From: Paracoccaceae bacterium
GTDB taxonomy: Bacteria > Pseudomonadota > Alphaproteobacteria > Rhodobacterales > Rhodobacteraceae
Length of the DNA: 64,000 nt
NCBI GenBank assembly: GCA_006226775.1
Contig: SBGD01000011.1
Location: 62,001 to 126,000 of the forward strand
Direction of reading: 5' to 3'
The stretch's first letter is position 1. Every line of letters begins with the position of its first letter. A program made the position numbers and the translations under genes. The notes below the pieces were generated by a model. It made no database searches. It was not told the DNA's origin and saw only the letters and a program-made list of their open reading frames with translations. Shown one piece after another: positions 18,027-27,303 of the stretch.

Positions 18027-18336
18027 GAGGCTCCATCCGACCCATGAGTCGGAGCCTCAGGCCCACCCGGCGTGGTACACTTTGAGTCGTATGAGACATC
18101 CCTGTCCCGCCTTTGTTGACCGTCAAGAGTTTTGTGTCAGTCCGATCTGGCCAGAAATCGCGCGAATGCTGTAAATCGCGGCGCGGCCAGATCCAGATGC
18201 TCAGCTTGACTCCGGCTGGGTTCGGGATCGGACGTGACGCCCCTGCCGGATGTTGCTACTCGGTAGCAAACGGTTTTCGAGAACCCCGGCATAAAGAGGG
18301 AAGCCTCGGGGTATCACAAGAAATCCGAGCCGGTGG
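18027..18336. other. Gene-free stretch at the edge of the insertion sequences
   Basis: 310 bases upstream of dusA. At 18026-18060 it has a bulged hairpin (GAGGCT ... CCGAC / GTCGG AGCCTC) that may belong to the IS3 end. From about 18290 the sequence becomes AT-richer, where the dusA promoter should lie. No coding frame or tRNA was found. Confidence 0.5.
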
Positions 18337-19365
18337 ATGTTAGCAGGAATGGGCCTTGAATTGATGAAATCAAAAGTAGAAGGTGCCGCGCGGTTAAGCG
18401 TCGCGCCCATGATGGACTGGACCGACCGCCACTGCCGTTACCTGCATCGCCTCATCAGCCGCAACGCCCTGCTCTATACCGAGATGGTCACCGCGCCCGC
18501 CCTGGTGCGCGGCGGCGCGGTGCATCTGCTGGAGTTCAACCCCGAGGAACACCCCGTCGCGCTGCAACTGGGCGGCTCGGACCCGCGGGAACTGGCGCAG
18601 GCGGCGAGGCTGGGGGCCGAGGCGGGGTATGACGAGATCAACCTCAACGTCGGCTGCCCCTCGGACCGGGTCCAGTCGGGGACCTTCGGGGCGGTGTTGA
18701 TGAAGGACCCGGACCTGGTGGCCGAGTGCTGCGCGGCGATGATCGCGGCGGTGGAGGTCGAGGTCACGGTGAAATGCCGCATCGGCGTCGACGACCAGGA
18801 GCCGCGCAAGGTGCTGCCGGAGTTCCTCGAGCGGGTGTCGGGCGCCGGCGTCACGCGGTTTGCGGTCCATGCGCGCAAGGCCTGGCTCCAGGGGCTCTCG
18901 CCGAAGGAGAACCGCGACGTGCCGCCGCTCGACTATCCGCTGGTGGGCGAGATGAAGGCGGCCTTTGGGCATCTGCATCTCTCGGTCAACGGCGGCATCG
19001 CCTCGCTCGCGCAGGCGCGGGGCTTTCTCGACCAGGGGCTCGACGGGGTGATGATCGGGCGGGCGGCCTATCATGCGCCCTGGGACGTGCTGGGCGCGGC
19101 GGACCGGGTGATCTTTGATGTCGACCCGCCTGCCGGGACGCCGGAGGAGATCGTCGAGGCGATGCTGCCCTATATCGAGGCGCACCTGGCCGCGGGCGGC
19201 CGGCTGCACCAGGTCACACGGCACATGCTGGGGCTTTTTGCCGGGCGGCCGGGGGCGCGGCACTGGCGGCGGGTGCTCTCGGAAGGCGCGACGCGCAAGG
19301 GCGCGGGGCCGGAACTGCTTGCCCGGGCGCTGGCCGAGGTCGGGGATCTGAGCGGCGCGACCTGA
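18337..19365 (+). CDS. dusA: tRNA-dihydrouridine synthase A
   Basis: 342 residues. FMN enzyme that reduces uridine to dihydrouridine in the tRNA D-loop. DusA hallmarks: SVAPMMDWTDRHCR near the N terminus, the catalytic Cys in NVGCPSDRVQSG, and LSVNGGI and GVMIGRAAYH for FMN phosphate. ATG 18337, 18349 and 18364 are all in frame; family N termini begin close to RLSVAPMMDW, so 18364 may be the real start, but none has an ideal ribosome site. First gene after the dead insertion sequences. Confidence 0.94.
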   Translation: MLAGMGLELMKSKVEGAARLSVAPMMDWTDRHCRYLHRLISRNALLYTEMVTAPALVRGGAVHLLEFNPEEHPVALQLGGSDPRELAQAARLGAEAGYDEINLNVGCPSDRVQSGTFGAVLMKDPDLVAECCAAMIAAVEVEVTVKCRIGVDDQEPRKVLPEFLERVSGAGVTRFAVHARKAWLQGLSPKENRDVPPLDYPLVGEMKAAFGHLHLSVNGGIASLAQARGFLDQGLDGVMIGRAAYHAPWDVLGAADRVIFDVDPPAGTPEEIVEAMLPYIEAHLAAGGRLHQVTRHMLGLFAGRPGARHWRRVLSEGATRKGAGPELLARALAEVGDLSGAT

Positions 19366-19427
19366 GTGGCGCTTTTCCTTTCGCCTCCGCGCGTGTAAGG
19401 GGGCCGAAAGATCACCCGGAGACCGCC

Positions 19428-20252
19428 ATGCCCGACACGATGCTGCTTTTCCAGATGGCGCTTTTGCTGGTCGTGATCGGCGGGTTTGCCGGGGTGCTGG
19501 CCGGTCTGCTGGGGGTAGGCGGCGGCATCGTTCTGGTGCCGGCCTTCTTCTACACCTTCCTGACGCTGGGCTACGAGGGTCCGCAACTGATGCAGATGTG
19601 CCTGGCCACCTCGCTGGCGACGATCATCGTCACCTCGGTGCGCTCGGTGCTGGCGCATAACCGCAAGGGCGCGGTGGACTGGGGCATCCTGCGCACCTGG
19701 GCGCCGGGCATCGCGCTTGGCGCCATCGTCGGGGTGCTGGTGGCCTCGTCGCTGCGCTCGGTCACCTTGCAGGCGCTCTTTGGTTGCCTGGGGGTCGTGA
19801 TCGGGCTCTACCTGGCTTTCGGGCGGGCGCATTGGCGGCTGGGGGCGGCGATGCCCACCGGGGTGACGCGCGCGCTGCTGTCGCCGGCGGTGGGGCTCTT
19901 GTCGGTGCTGATGGGCATTGGCGGCGGCAGCTTCGGGGTGCCGCTGATGAGCCTTTACAACGTGCCGATCCACCGGGCGGTGGCCACGGCGGCGGGCTTT
20001 GGCGTGCTGATCGCGGTGCCCTCGGTGGCGGGGTTCCTGATGCTGCCGATCGACCCGGCGCATCGTCCGCCGCTGACGCTGGGGGCGGTCAACCTGGTGG
20101 CCTTTGGCATCGTGATCGCGATGACCATGATGACCGCGCCGATCGGCGTGAAGATCGCCCATGCGATGGATCCCAAGCCGCTCAAGCGGATCTTCGCGGC
20201 CTTCCTGATCCTGGTGGCGCTCAACATGCTGCGCAAGGCCTTCGGCTTCTAG
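19428..20252 (+). CDS. TauE/SafE-family (UPF0721) sulfite exporter-like permease
   Basis: 274 residues, about eight membrane helices in two repeats: GVLAGLLGVGGGIVLVPAFF near the N terminus and LMGIGGGSFGVPLM in the second half. The family moves sulfite, sulfoacetate or other organosulfur anions across the inner membrane. CGGAGACC precedes ATG 19428. A paired palindrome follows eight bases after the stop and may end transcription. The exact substrate is unknown. Confidence 0.9.
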   Translation: MPDTMLLFQMALLLVVIGGFAGVLAGLLGVGGGIVLVPAFFYTFLTLGYEGPQLMQMCLATSLATIIVTSVRSVLAHNRKGAVDWGILRTWAPGIALGAIVGVLVASSLRSVTLQALFGCLGVVIGLYLAFGRAHWRLGAAMPTGVTRALLSPAVGLLSVLMGIGGGSFGVPLMSLYNVPIHRAVATAAGFGVLIAVPSVAGFLMLPIDPAHRPPLTLGAVNLVAFGIVIAMTMMTAPIGVKIAHAMDPKPLKRIFAAFLILVALNMLRKAFGF

Positions 20253-20259
20253 GCGGGCG

Positions 20260-20303
20260 CCGATCTGTCGACAGATCGGGACCGATCCATCGATGGATCG
20301 GTC
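20260..20303. repeat. Paired palindrome, copy 1
   Basis: Two adjacent perfect palindromes: 20260-20279 (arm CCGATCTGTC) and 20280-20303 (arm GACCGATCCATC). Both share the outer arm CCGATC, so the two hairpins could also pair with each other. It follows the TauE gene stop. Related copies are at 41893-41936, 44244-44285 and 48224-48268. Confidence 0.85.
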
Positions 20304-20424
20304 CCCGCCCGGGGGGCAGGGCGCGGCGCAATTTTGCCATTTCCGTTTCGGAAACAATCCCAATTCAGCCCCATTCCCCCCATGATTCCCCCATAGGTTA
20401 GAAGAAACCGAATGGGAGCACGCC

Positions 20425-21297
20425 ATGATGGAAATGCTGATGTTGTTGGGCGCCGGGCTTGTCGCGGCGGGACTTGCCGGAATGAGCGGTATTCTTCCCC
20501 GGATGTGCCATGCCGAGGCCGCCCCGGGCGAGGCGAGCGATCGCGGGTTCGCGGAAGGCGAGAGCAAGGATCTGCTGGGGCGGATCCGCGAAATGGGGCT
20601 CTTGCCCGATTTCCGCGGCGACAAGGGCGGGCCAGAGGCCGCGCCTGACGCCGAAGACCCCGACACCCTGCTCGATCCCATAGCGGCCTTCGAGACGCAG
20701 GAGCGCTTCGATATCACCTCGCTGATGCGCGATGCCGAGGAGGTCTCAGACGAGGCCCCCGAGGAAGAAGCCCCCGAGGAGGAAGCACTGGCGGATGCGC
20801 CCCAGCGGCCCGAGCCGCAGGAAGATCACGCCCCGGACACCACGCTCGAGGACACTGCACCCGATAAGGCCACGATGGAGGCGACCCCCGAGGACAGCCC
20901 CGAGACCAACGAGGTCGACGCGCTGCTGACCCGGCTCTGCGCCATCGCCGAAGCCGGACCGGCAGGCGACACCTTGGCGGCCCCGCAGGACCTGGCCACC
21001 GATCACGCCCCCGAGACTTGGGCCCCCGAGACCTGGACCGAGGACGAGAGCTTCGACACAGACGACGGCGAGATCCCCGTCATCGCCGATTTCATCGCCG
21101 GCGAGGATCAGCTGATGCTGGTGATGCCCGAGGACATGGGCGCGGATACCGCCATCCGCATCGAACCCGCGGGCGAAGCGGGTGCCGATGCCGCCATCGT
21201 TCTCGAGGATGCAAGCGGCTGCCTGACCGCGGCGGTGATCCTCGGCGGCTTCGGCTCGGTCACGCCGGAGGATATCGAGCTGGAACGCGCGGCCTGA
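20425..21297 (+). CDS. Acidic membrane-anchored or secreted protein of unknown function
   Basis: 290 residues. A hydrophobic N terminus (MLLGAGLVAAGLAG) suggests an anchor or signal. The middle (about 75-210) is a low-complexity acidic stretch rich in Glu, Asp, Pro and Ala (EEEAPEEEALADAP). The last 75 residues form a compact part, IADFIAGEDQLMLVMPED ... TPEDIEL, resembling the C-terminal calcium-binding module found after RTX repeats. GGGAG lies seven bases before ATG 20425. I do not recognise a named family. It is separated from the TauE gene by the paired palindrome. Confidence 0.7.
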   Translation: MMEMLMLLGAGLVAAGLAGMSGILPRMCHAEAAPGEASDRGFAEGESKDLLGRIREMGLLPDFRGDKGGPEAAPDAEDPDTLLDPIAAFETQERFDITSLMRDAEEVSDEAPEEEAPEEEALADAPQRPEPQEDHAPDTTLEDTAPDKATMEATPEDSPETNEVDALLTRLCAIAEAGPAGDTLAAPQDLATDHAPETWAPETWTEDESFDTDDGEIPVIADFIAGEDQLMLVMPEDMGADTAIRIEPAGEAGADAAIVLEDASGCLTAAVILGGFGSVTPEDIELERAA

Positions 21298-21306
21298 GCC
21301 GCGCCG

Positions 21307-21564
21307 TCAGCCCTCCGAAGACCCCAAACGCCCCTTCCGACCGCCGCGCCGCTTCTTGAGATGGCCGCGGCGGTTCGGCAATTCCGCCATGATCCGGCTG
21401 CGGTCCTCGGCGGCAAGCTGCGACCAGGTGGCGATCTCGTCCAGCGTGCGCAGGCATCCGGCACAGACCTGTGCGCGGGGATGCACGACACAGATGTTCA
21501 CGCAGGGCGACTCGATCTCGTCGCGCTTCCAGACCTCGTCCCGCACCGCACTCCCCTTCTTCAT
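21307..21564 (-). CDS. DUF1289-family protein
   Basis: 85 residues with the DUF1289 cysteine pattern: SPCVNICVV, then QVCAGCLRTLDEIATW. The four cysteines look like a small metal or Fe-S site. The tail is basic (KKRRGGRKGR). Its start overlaps the ruvX stop (ATGA), so it is translated from the same message. Function unknown. Confidence 0.85.
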   Translation of the reverse strand: MKKGSAVRDEVWKRDEIESPCVNICVVHPRAQVCAGCLRTLDEIATWSQLAAEDRSRIMAELPNRRGHLKKRRGGRKGRLGSSEG

Positions 21565-22034
21565 GTCGCGCCCAGGTGCCGGATCCGGTCCAGCGCCCCT
21601 TGCAGGATATACGAGGCCGCCACGTGGTCGATGACCTCGGCGCGACGCTTTCGCGACGTATCCGCCTCAAGCAGCGCGCGTTCCGCCGCCACGGTGGACA
21701 GCCGTTCGTCCCAGAACCCGATCGGCCCGTCCCAGAGCCGCGAGAAATTGCGCGCGAAGGCCCGCGTCGACTGGCACCGCGGCCCTTCCGAGCCGTCCAT
21801 GTTGCGCGGCAGCCCGAGGATCAGCCCGCCGATGGCGCGCTTGTCGAGGATCTCCTGCAGCCGCGCCGCATCCAGTCCGAACTTCCTGCGCCGGATCGTC
21901 TCGAGCGGCGTCGCGACCGAGCGCAGCCCGTCCGAGACCGCCACGCCAATGGTCTTGTCGCCCAGGTCAAGCCCGGCCAAAGCCCGCATCGGCGGCAGCG
22001 CCGCGGCGAAATCCTCGATGGCATCACAGATCAT
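21561..22034 (-). CDS. ruvX: RuvX/YqgF Holliday-junction resolvase-like nuclease
   Basis: 157 residues, RNase H-like fold, proposed to mature the 5' end of 16S pre-rRNA or resolve DNA junctions. The first catalytic Asp is in AGLDLGDKTIGVAVSD, followed by LGLPRNMDGSEG and the DERLST motif; the last acidic residue is in VIDHVAASYIL. ATG 22034 is chosen because upstream in-frame codons show no family similarity. Operon with the DUF1289 gene; divergent from soxB across 148 bases. Confidence 0.92.
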   Translation of the reverse strand: MICDAIEDFAAALPPMRALAGLDLGDKTIGVAVSDGLRSVATPLETIRRRKFGLDAARLQEILDKRAIGGLILGLPRNMDGSEGPRCQSTRAFARNFSRLWDGPIGFWDERLSTVAAERALLEADTSRKRRAEVIDHVAASYILQGALDRIRHLGAT

Positions 22035-22182
22035 GCCCCCCTCTAGCCTCTGCGCCGGGCCGTGAAAATCCCCGAGATTTCGCAAATGCCGCAATTTGCG
22101 GGGGTTGTGGCGGTTTTGATCCTTGTCCAAACTGCCCCGGATGCCACCAAGGCCCACAGGAACCAGACCGGGATTCGAGCCG

Positions 22183-23427
22183 ATGAAACGTTATTCCGCC
22201 TTTGCCGTCGCCCGCGAAGCCGCCCGCTACCACCTGGGGTGGGAGCGCGCCTGGGCCGCGCCCGAGCCCAAGGCGCAGTATGACGTGGTGATCGTCGGCG
22301 CCGGCGGGCACGGGCTGGCCACCGCCTATTACCTCGGCAAGAACTTCGGCATCACCAATGTCGCGGTGATCGAGAAGGGCTGGCTGGGCGGCGGCAATAC
22401 CGGGCGCAATACCACGATCATCCGCTCGAACTACCTCCAGGACGCCTCCGCCGCGATCTACGAGAAATCCCGCGGGCTCTACGAGACCCTGAGCCAGGAT
22501 CTGAACTACAACGTGATGTTCAGCCCCCGCGGCGTGATGATGCTGGCCCAGACCCAGCACGAGATCCGCGGCTACCAGCGCACCGCCCAGGCCAATGCCC
22601 TGCAAGGCGTGACGACCGAGTGGATCGCGCCCGCCCGGGTCAAGGAGCTGCTGCCGATCATCAATCTCGACGGCCCGCGCTACCCGGTGCTGGGCGCGCT
22701 CTGGCAGGCCCGCGGCGGCACCGCGCGTCACGACGCGGTGGCCTGGGGCTATGCGCGGGCCTGCTCGGCCATGGGCATGGACATCCTGCAGAAATGCGAG
22801 GTCACCGGCATCCGCCAGCAGGGCGGCCAGGTCACCGGGGTCGAGACCACGAGGGGCGAGATCGGCTGTACCAGGCTGGGGATCGTCGTCGCCGGGCACT
22901 CCGGCGTGCTGGCCGAGATGGCGGGCTTCCGGCTGCCGGTCGAGAGCGTCGCGCTGCAGGCGCTGGTGTCGGAGCCGATCAAGCCCTGCATGGACGTGGT
23001 GGTCATGGCCAATACCGTGCACGGCTACATGAGCCAGTCCGACAAGGGCGAGATGGTGATCGGCGGCGGCGCCGACGGCTTCAACAACTACACCCAGCGG
23101 GGCAGCTTCCACCACATCGAGGAGACGGTGAGGGCCCTGGTCGAGACCTTCCCGATGATCTCGCGGCTGAAGATGCTGCGGCAATGGGGCGGCATCGTCG
23201 ACATGACGGGCGACCGCTCGCCGATCCTGTCGAAGACGCCGCTCGCGGGCTGTTTCATCAACTGCGGCTGGGGCACCGGCGGCTTCAAGGCGATCCCCGG
23301 CTCGGGCTGGGGCTTTGCCGAACTGATGGCCAAGGGGCATTCCCCGCTGACCGAGGCCTTCACGCTGGACCGCTTCCGCGAGGGGCGGTTCATCGACGAG
23401 AGCGTGGCGGCGGGGGTGGCGCATTGA
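22183..23427 (+). CDS. soxB: Sarcosine oxidase beta subunit
   Basis: 414 residues, usual length. FAD-dependent subunit of heterotetrameric sarcosine oxidase, which turns sarcosine, O2 and tetrahydrofolate into glycine, methylene-THF and H2O2. The dinucleotide-binding motif is VVIVGAGGHGLATAYYLGK; GWLGGGNTGRNTTIIRSNY contains the covalent-flavin region, and GWGTGGFKAIPGSGW is the C-terminal FAD contact. ATG 22183 follows a run without better starts. Its stop overlaps the HD-domain gene by one base (TGATG). Confidence 0.95.
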   Translation: MKRYSAFAVAREAARYHLGWERAWAAPEPKAQYDVVIVGAGGHGLATAYYLGKNFGITNVAVIEKGWLGGGNTGRNTTIIRSNYLQDASAAIYEKSRGLYETLSQDLNYNVMFSPRGVMMLAQTQHEIRGYQRTAQANALQGVTTEWIAPARVKELLPIINLDGPRYPVLGALWQARGGTARHDAVAWGYARACSAMGMDILQKCEVTGIRQQGGQVTGVETTRGEIGCTRLGIVVAGHSGVLAEMAGFRLPVESVALQALVSEPIKPCMDVVVMANTVHGYMSQSDKGEMVIGGGADGFNNYTQRGSFHHIEETVRALVETFPMISRLKMLRQWGGIVDMTGDRSPILSKTPLAGCFINCGWGTGGFKAIPGSGWGFAELMAKGHSPLTEAFTLDRFREGRFIDESVAAGVAH

Positions 23428-23873
23428 TGCAGGCTGATTCCCTCGGGCGGGCCTTCGAGTTGGTATTCGAGGCGCACGCAGGCCAGGTCGACAAGGCGGG
23501 CCAACCCTACATCACACACCTGGTACGGGTGGCAAATCGCCTGTCGTCGCAAGATGAACAGATCGTGGCCCTCTTGCATGATGTTCTCGAAGACACCGAG
23601 ACGACGCAGGAATCGCTTCATCTTCTGTTTTCCGCGAAGACCGTGGAGGCAGTGGTAGCGCTGACGAAGGCCGACGGCGAAGCCTATGACGATTACCTCA
23701 GGCGGGTGGCGGCCAACCCCTTGGCTCTGGCGGTCAAACAGGCCGACATGGCCGACAATTCCGATCCGGTACGTCTCGCCAGCCTCGATGCCGAGGCGCA
23801 GGCGCGGCTTGAAGCCAAATATGCGCAGGCTCGGGACCGACTGTTGGAACTCGCGGAGACACGTTCATGCTGA
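23427..23873 (+). CDS. HD-domain phosphohydrolase, SpoT/MESH1-like
   Basis: 148 residues, a stand-alone HD domain. Metal ligands can be placed at His31 (YITHLVRVA), His51-Asp52 (ALLHDVLEDT) and an Asp near 106 (VKQADMADN), the pattern of RelA/SpoT hydrolase domains and small MESH1-like enzymes that remove pyrophosphate from ppGpp or dephosphorylate NADPH. No synthetase domain is present. It overlaps soxB by one base and soxD by seven, so it is fully embedded in the sarcosine oxidase operon, where no such gene is normally found. Confidence 0.8.
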   Translation: MQADSLGRAFELVFEAHAGQVDKAGQPYITHLVRVANRLSSQDEQIVALLHDVLEDTETTQESLHLLFSAKTVEAVVALTKADGEAYDDYLRRVAANPLALAVKQADMADNSDPVRLASLDAEAQARLEAKYAQARDRLLELAETRSC

Positions 23874-24208
23874 CCCTTCACTGCCCCTGCTGCGGCATCC
23901 AGGCCGACGAAACCGAACTTGCCCCCGGCGGCCAGGCCCATCTCACCCGCCACGGCCCGGGATCCTCCGACGAGGACTTCCACGACTACCTCTTCACCCG
24001 GGCAAACCCCCGCGGCGTGCATTTCGAGCGCTGGCGCCATGCGGCGGGCTGCGGCAAATGGTTCCACGCCGCCCGCGACACCCAGACGCTGGAGGTCTTC
24101 GGCACCTACGCCGCCCAGACCCTCGCGCCGCCGCAGCACATCCGCGACGCCATCACCGAAAGACGCCCCGACTGGACATGGCATGCATCCGGGCGCGCAA
24201 CCGAATGA
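23867..24208 (+). CDS. soxD: Sarcosine oxidase delta subunit
   Basis: 113 residues, small zinc-binding subunit of heterotetrameric sarcosine oxidase. The zinc ligands are visible in LHCPCCG near the N terminus and HAAGCGKWFH later; FHDYLFTRANPRG is the family signature. It starts seven bases before the end of the HD-domain gene. A short copy of an intergenic repeat (24210-24246) follows, before soxA. Confidence 0.94.
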   Translation: MLTLHCPCCGIQADETELAPGGQAHLTRHGPGSSDEDFHDYLFTRANPRGVHFERWRHAAGCGKWFHAARDTQTLEVFGTYAAQTLAPPQHIRDAITERRPDWTWHASGRATE

Positions 24209-24209
24209 T

Positions 24210-24246
24210 CTTCATCTTGCCCAAAAAACTCCCGCCGGAGGCTCCC
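24210..24246. repeat. Intergenic repeat R1, partial copy
   Basis: CTTCATCTTGCCCAAAAAAC followed by a CTCCCGCCGGAG hairpin, between soxD and soxA. The same motif recurs at 49977-50080 and 61083-61172. Confidence 0.6.
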
Positions 24247-24276
24247 GCACCCTCCACCCGCGAAAGGGTCTGACAC

Positions 24277-27200
24277 ATGAGCACACGCCTTGCCCCGAAT
24301 ACCCCCGGTGTCGGCCGCCTGATCGACCGCTCGAAACAGCAGAACTTCACCTTCAACGGCAAGCGCCTGACCGGCCATGCCGGCGATACGCTGGCCTCGG
24401 CGCTGCTGGCCAACGACCAGGTGCTGGTCGGCCGCTCGTTCAAGTACCACCGCCCGCGCGGCGTGGTGGCGAGCGGGGCGGAAGAGCCCAATGCGCTGGT
24501 CGGCCTCGGCACCGGCAACCGCTTCGAGCCCAACCAGCGCGCCACCACCACCGAGCTCTACGACGGGCTCACCGCCCGGAGCCAGAACCACTGGCCCAGC
24601 CTCGACTTCGACATCGGCGCGGTGAATTCGGCCTTCGCCAATTTCCTGCCGGCGGGCTTCTACTACAAGACCTTCATGGCGCCGCGGCCCTTCTGGAAAC
24701 ACGTCTACGAGCCCTTCATCCGCCGCTCCGCCGGGCTCGGCAAGGCGCCGGACCCGGACGCCCGCGACCCCGACAGCTACGAGCATTTCCACGCCCACGT
24801 CGACGTGCTGGTGATCGGCGGCGGCATCGCCGGGCTGGAAGCGGCACGGCGCGCGGGCGAGGCCGGCGCGCGGGTGCTGCTGGTCGAGCAGAGCGCCCAT
24901 TGGGGCGGGCGCGCCCCGGTGGATGGCGGTGAAGTGGAGGGCCATTCGACCGAAGCCCATGTCTCGCAGCTTCTCGCAGCCCTCGAGGCGATGGAGAACG
25001 TCACCCTCCGCGCCCGCTGCATGGGGGCAGGGGTCTATGACCACGGCTACGTGCTGGCCTACGAGCGGCTGACCGACCATGCGCCGGCGCTGAAAGGCCC
25101 GCGCCACCGGCTCTGGCGCATCCGCGCGGGCCAGGTGATCACCGCCACCGGCGCCATCGAACGGCCCCTGAGCTTTTCCGGCAACGATGTGCCCGGCGTC
25201 ATGCTGGCCTCGGCCGTGCGCGACTACGTGGTCAACTGGGCGGTCAGCCCCGGCGACCGCACGGTGATCGTGACCAATAACGACGACGCCTACCGCACCG
25301 CGCTGGTGCTGCGCCGCGCCGGTCTCGCGGTGCCCGCCATCATCGACGCCCGGGTGCTGCCCGCGGATTCGCCGCTGATGGCCGAGGTCCGCGCCGCCGG
25401 CATCCGCATCCTGCAGGGCCATGCGGTCGATCACGTCATGGGCGGCAAGCGGGTGCGCGGCGTCGCCATCTGTTCGCACGCCGGCGAAGGCGGCGCGGTG
25501 ATCGAGGAGATCCCCTGCGAGGCCGTGGCCATGTCCGGCGGCTGGTCGCCGGTGGTGCACCTGTGGTCGCATTGCGGCGGCAAGCTCACCTGGGACGAGA
25601 CCCGCGCCATGTTCCGCCCCGACCCCGACCGCGCGCCCACCGGCGACAAAGGCCAGCCCTTCGTGGTGGCCGCGGGCGCCGCCAATGGCGCGCTGACCCT
25701 GGGCGAGGTGCTGGAGGATGCGGTCGCGGCGGCCGAACGCGCCACCGCCCGGCCGAGGACAAGCGACGCGCCGCAGGCCGTCGCGCAGGAGGAGGCGCCG
25801 CTCGCCCCGGTCTGGATGATGCCCCAGGGCGCCTCGATCCACCACCGCGCCAAGGCCTGGCTGGACTATCAGAACGACGTCAAGGTCTCCGACGTGCAAC
25901 TGGCCGCCCGCGAAGGCTTCACCTCGGTCGAACACGCCAAGCGCTATACCACGCTGGGCATGGCCACCGACCAGGGCAAGCTCAGCAATATCAACGGCCT
26001 GGCCATCCTCTCGGGCGCGCTGGGCAACGGGATCCCCGAGGTCGGCACCACCACCTTCCGCCCGCCCTATACGCCGATCTCCATGGGCGCCATCGCGGGT
26101 GCGGCGGTCGGCGACACCTTCCAGCCGATCCGCCGCACCCCGATCCACGACTGGCTCGAGGAGAACGGCGCCGAATGGGAACCGGTCGGCCAATGGCGCC
26201 GCCCCTATACCATCAAGCGCCCGGGCGAGACCACCGAGGAGGCGGTGCAGCGCGAGGTGACAAACACCCGTGAGAACCTCGGGCTTCTGGATGCCTCGAC
26301 CCTGGGCAAGCTGATCGTCAAGGGCCCGGATGCGGGCCGGTTCCTCGACATGATGTATACCAACATGATGTCCAACCTGAAGCCGGGCCGGTGCCGCTAC
26401 GGTCTCATGTGCAACGAGAACGGTTTCCTGATGGATGACGGCGTGGTGGCGCGGATCGACGAGGACACCTTCCTCTGCCACACCACCTCGGGCGGCGCCG
26501 ATCACATCCACCAGCACATGGAAGACTGGCTGCAATGCGAATGGTGGGACTGGCAGGTCTATGTCGCCAATGTCACCGAGCAATACGGCCAGATCGCCGT
26601 GGTCGGCCCCAATGCCCGAAAGGTGCTCGAGGCGATCGGCGGCATCGATGTCGGCAAGGAGGCGCTGCCCTTCATGGGCTGGGTCGAGGGCGAATTGGGC
26701 GGCATCCCGGTGCGCATCTACCGCATCTCCTTCTCGGGTGAGCTCAGCTTCGAGATCGCGGTCAAGGCCGGGCTGGCGCGGCACCTGTGGGACCTGCTGC
26801 TGACCGTGGGCAAGCAGTTCGGCGTCATGCCCTATGGCACCGAAGCGCTGCACATCATGCGCGCCGAGAAGGGCTTCATCATGATCGGCGACGAGACCGA
26901 TGGCACGGTGATCCCCCAGGACCTCGGGCTGAATTGGGCGATCTCGAAGAAGAAGGAGGACTTCCTCGGCAAGCGCGCGCAACAGCGTCTCGACATGGCG
27001 CGTGCGGATCGCTGGAAGCTGGTCGGTCTGGAGACGGTGGACGGCTCGGTCCTGCCCGATGGCGCCTATGCGCTGGGCGAGGGCGAGAATGCCAATGGCC
27101 AGCGCAACGTGATCGGGCGGGTGACCTCGAGCTATCATTCCCCGACCCTGGGCCATGGCATCGCCATGGGGCTGGTTCTGGGCGGGCCCGACCGGATGGG

Positions 27201-27303
27201 CGAGGTGATTTCCTTTGCCAAGGGCGACGGCACGACCACGATCGAGGCGAAGATCACCGATCCGGTATTCTACGACAAGGCGGGGGAGAAACAGGATGTC
27301 TGA
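24277..27303 (+). CDS. soxA: Sarcosine oxidase alpha subunit
   Basis: 1008 residues, expected size. The N-terminal domain (FNGKRLTGHAGDTLASALL) resembles a 2Fe-2S ferredoxin fold; a NAD+-binding Rossmann motif (VLVIGGGIAGLEAARRAGEA) starts near residue 178; the C-terminal third is a folate-binding GcvT-like domain that captures the methyl group. TCTGACAC precedes ATG 24277. It overlaps soxG by eight bases. Work with SoxB, D and G gives glycine and methylene-THF, useful for growth on glycine betaine derivatives. Confidence 0.96.
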   Translation: MSTRLAPNTPGVGRLIDRSKQQNFTFNGKRLTGHAGDTLASALLANDQVLVGRSFKYHRPRGVVASGAEEPNALVGLGTGNRFEPNQRATTTELYDGLTARSQNHWPSLDFDIGAVNSAFANFLPAGFYYKTFMAPRPFWKHVYEPFIRRSAGLGKAPDPDARDPDSYEHFHAHVDVLVIGGGIAGLEAARRAGEAGARVLLVEQSAHWGGRAPVDGGEVEGHSTEAHVSQLLAALEAMENVTLRARCMGAGVYDHGYVLAYERLTDHAPALKGPRHRLWRIRAGQVITATGAIERPLSFSGNDVPGVMLASAVRDYVVNWAVSPGDRTVIVTNNDDAYRTALVLRRAGLAVPAIIDARVLPADSPLMAEVRAAGIRILQGHAVDHVMGGKRVRGVAICSHAGEGGAVIEEIPCEAVAMSGGWSPVVHLWSHCGGKLTWDETRAMFRPDPDRAPTGDKGQPFVVAAGAANGALTLGEVLEDAVAAAERATARPRTSDAPQAVAQEEAPLAPVWMMPQGASIHHRAKAWLDYQNDVKVSDVQLAAREGFTSVEHAKRYTTLGMATDQGKLSNINGLAILSGALGNGIPEVGTTTFRPPYTPISMGAIAGAAVGDTFQPIRRTPIHDWLEENGAEWEPVGQWRRPYTIKRPGETTEEAVQREVTNTRENLGLLDASTLGKLIVKGPDAGRFLDMMYTNMMSNLKPGRCRYGLMCNENGFLMDDGVVARIDEDTFLCHTTSGGADHIHQHMEDWLQCEWWDWQVYVANVTEQYGQIAVVGPNARKVLEAIGGIDVGKEALPFMGWVEGELGGIPVRIYRISFSGELSFEIAVKAGLARHLWDLLLTVGKQFGVMPYGTEALHIMRAEKGFIMIGDETDGTVIPQDLGLNWAISKKKEDFLGKRAQQRLDMARADRWKLVGLETVDGSVLPDGAYALGEGENANGQRNVIGRVTSSYHSPTLGHGIAMGLVLGGPDRMGEVISFAKGDGTTTIEAKITDPVFYDKAGEKQDV

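Noticed and set aside
20732-20929. Arg/Pro-rich 65-residue frame inside the acidic protein gene
   Set aside because: Out-of-frame reading of the Glu/Pro stretch.
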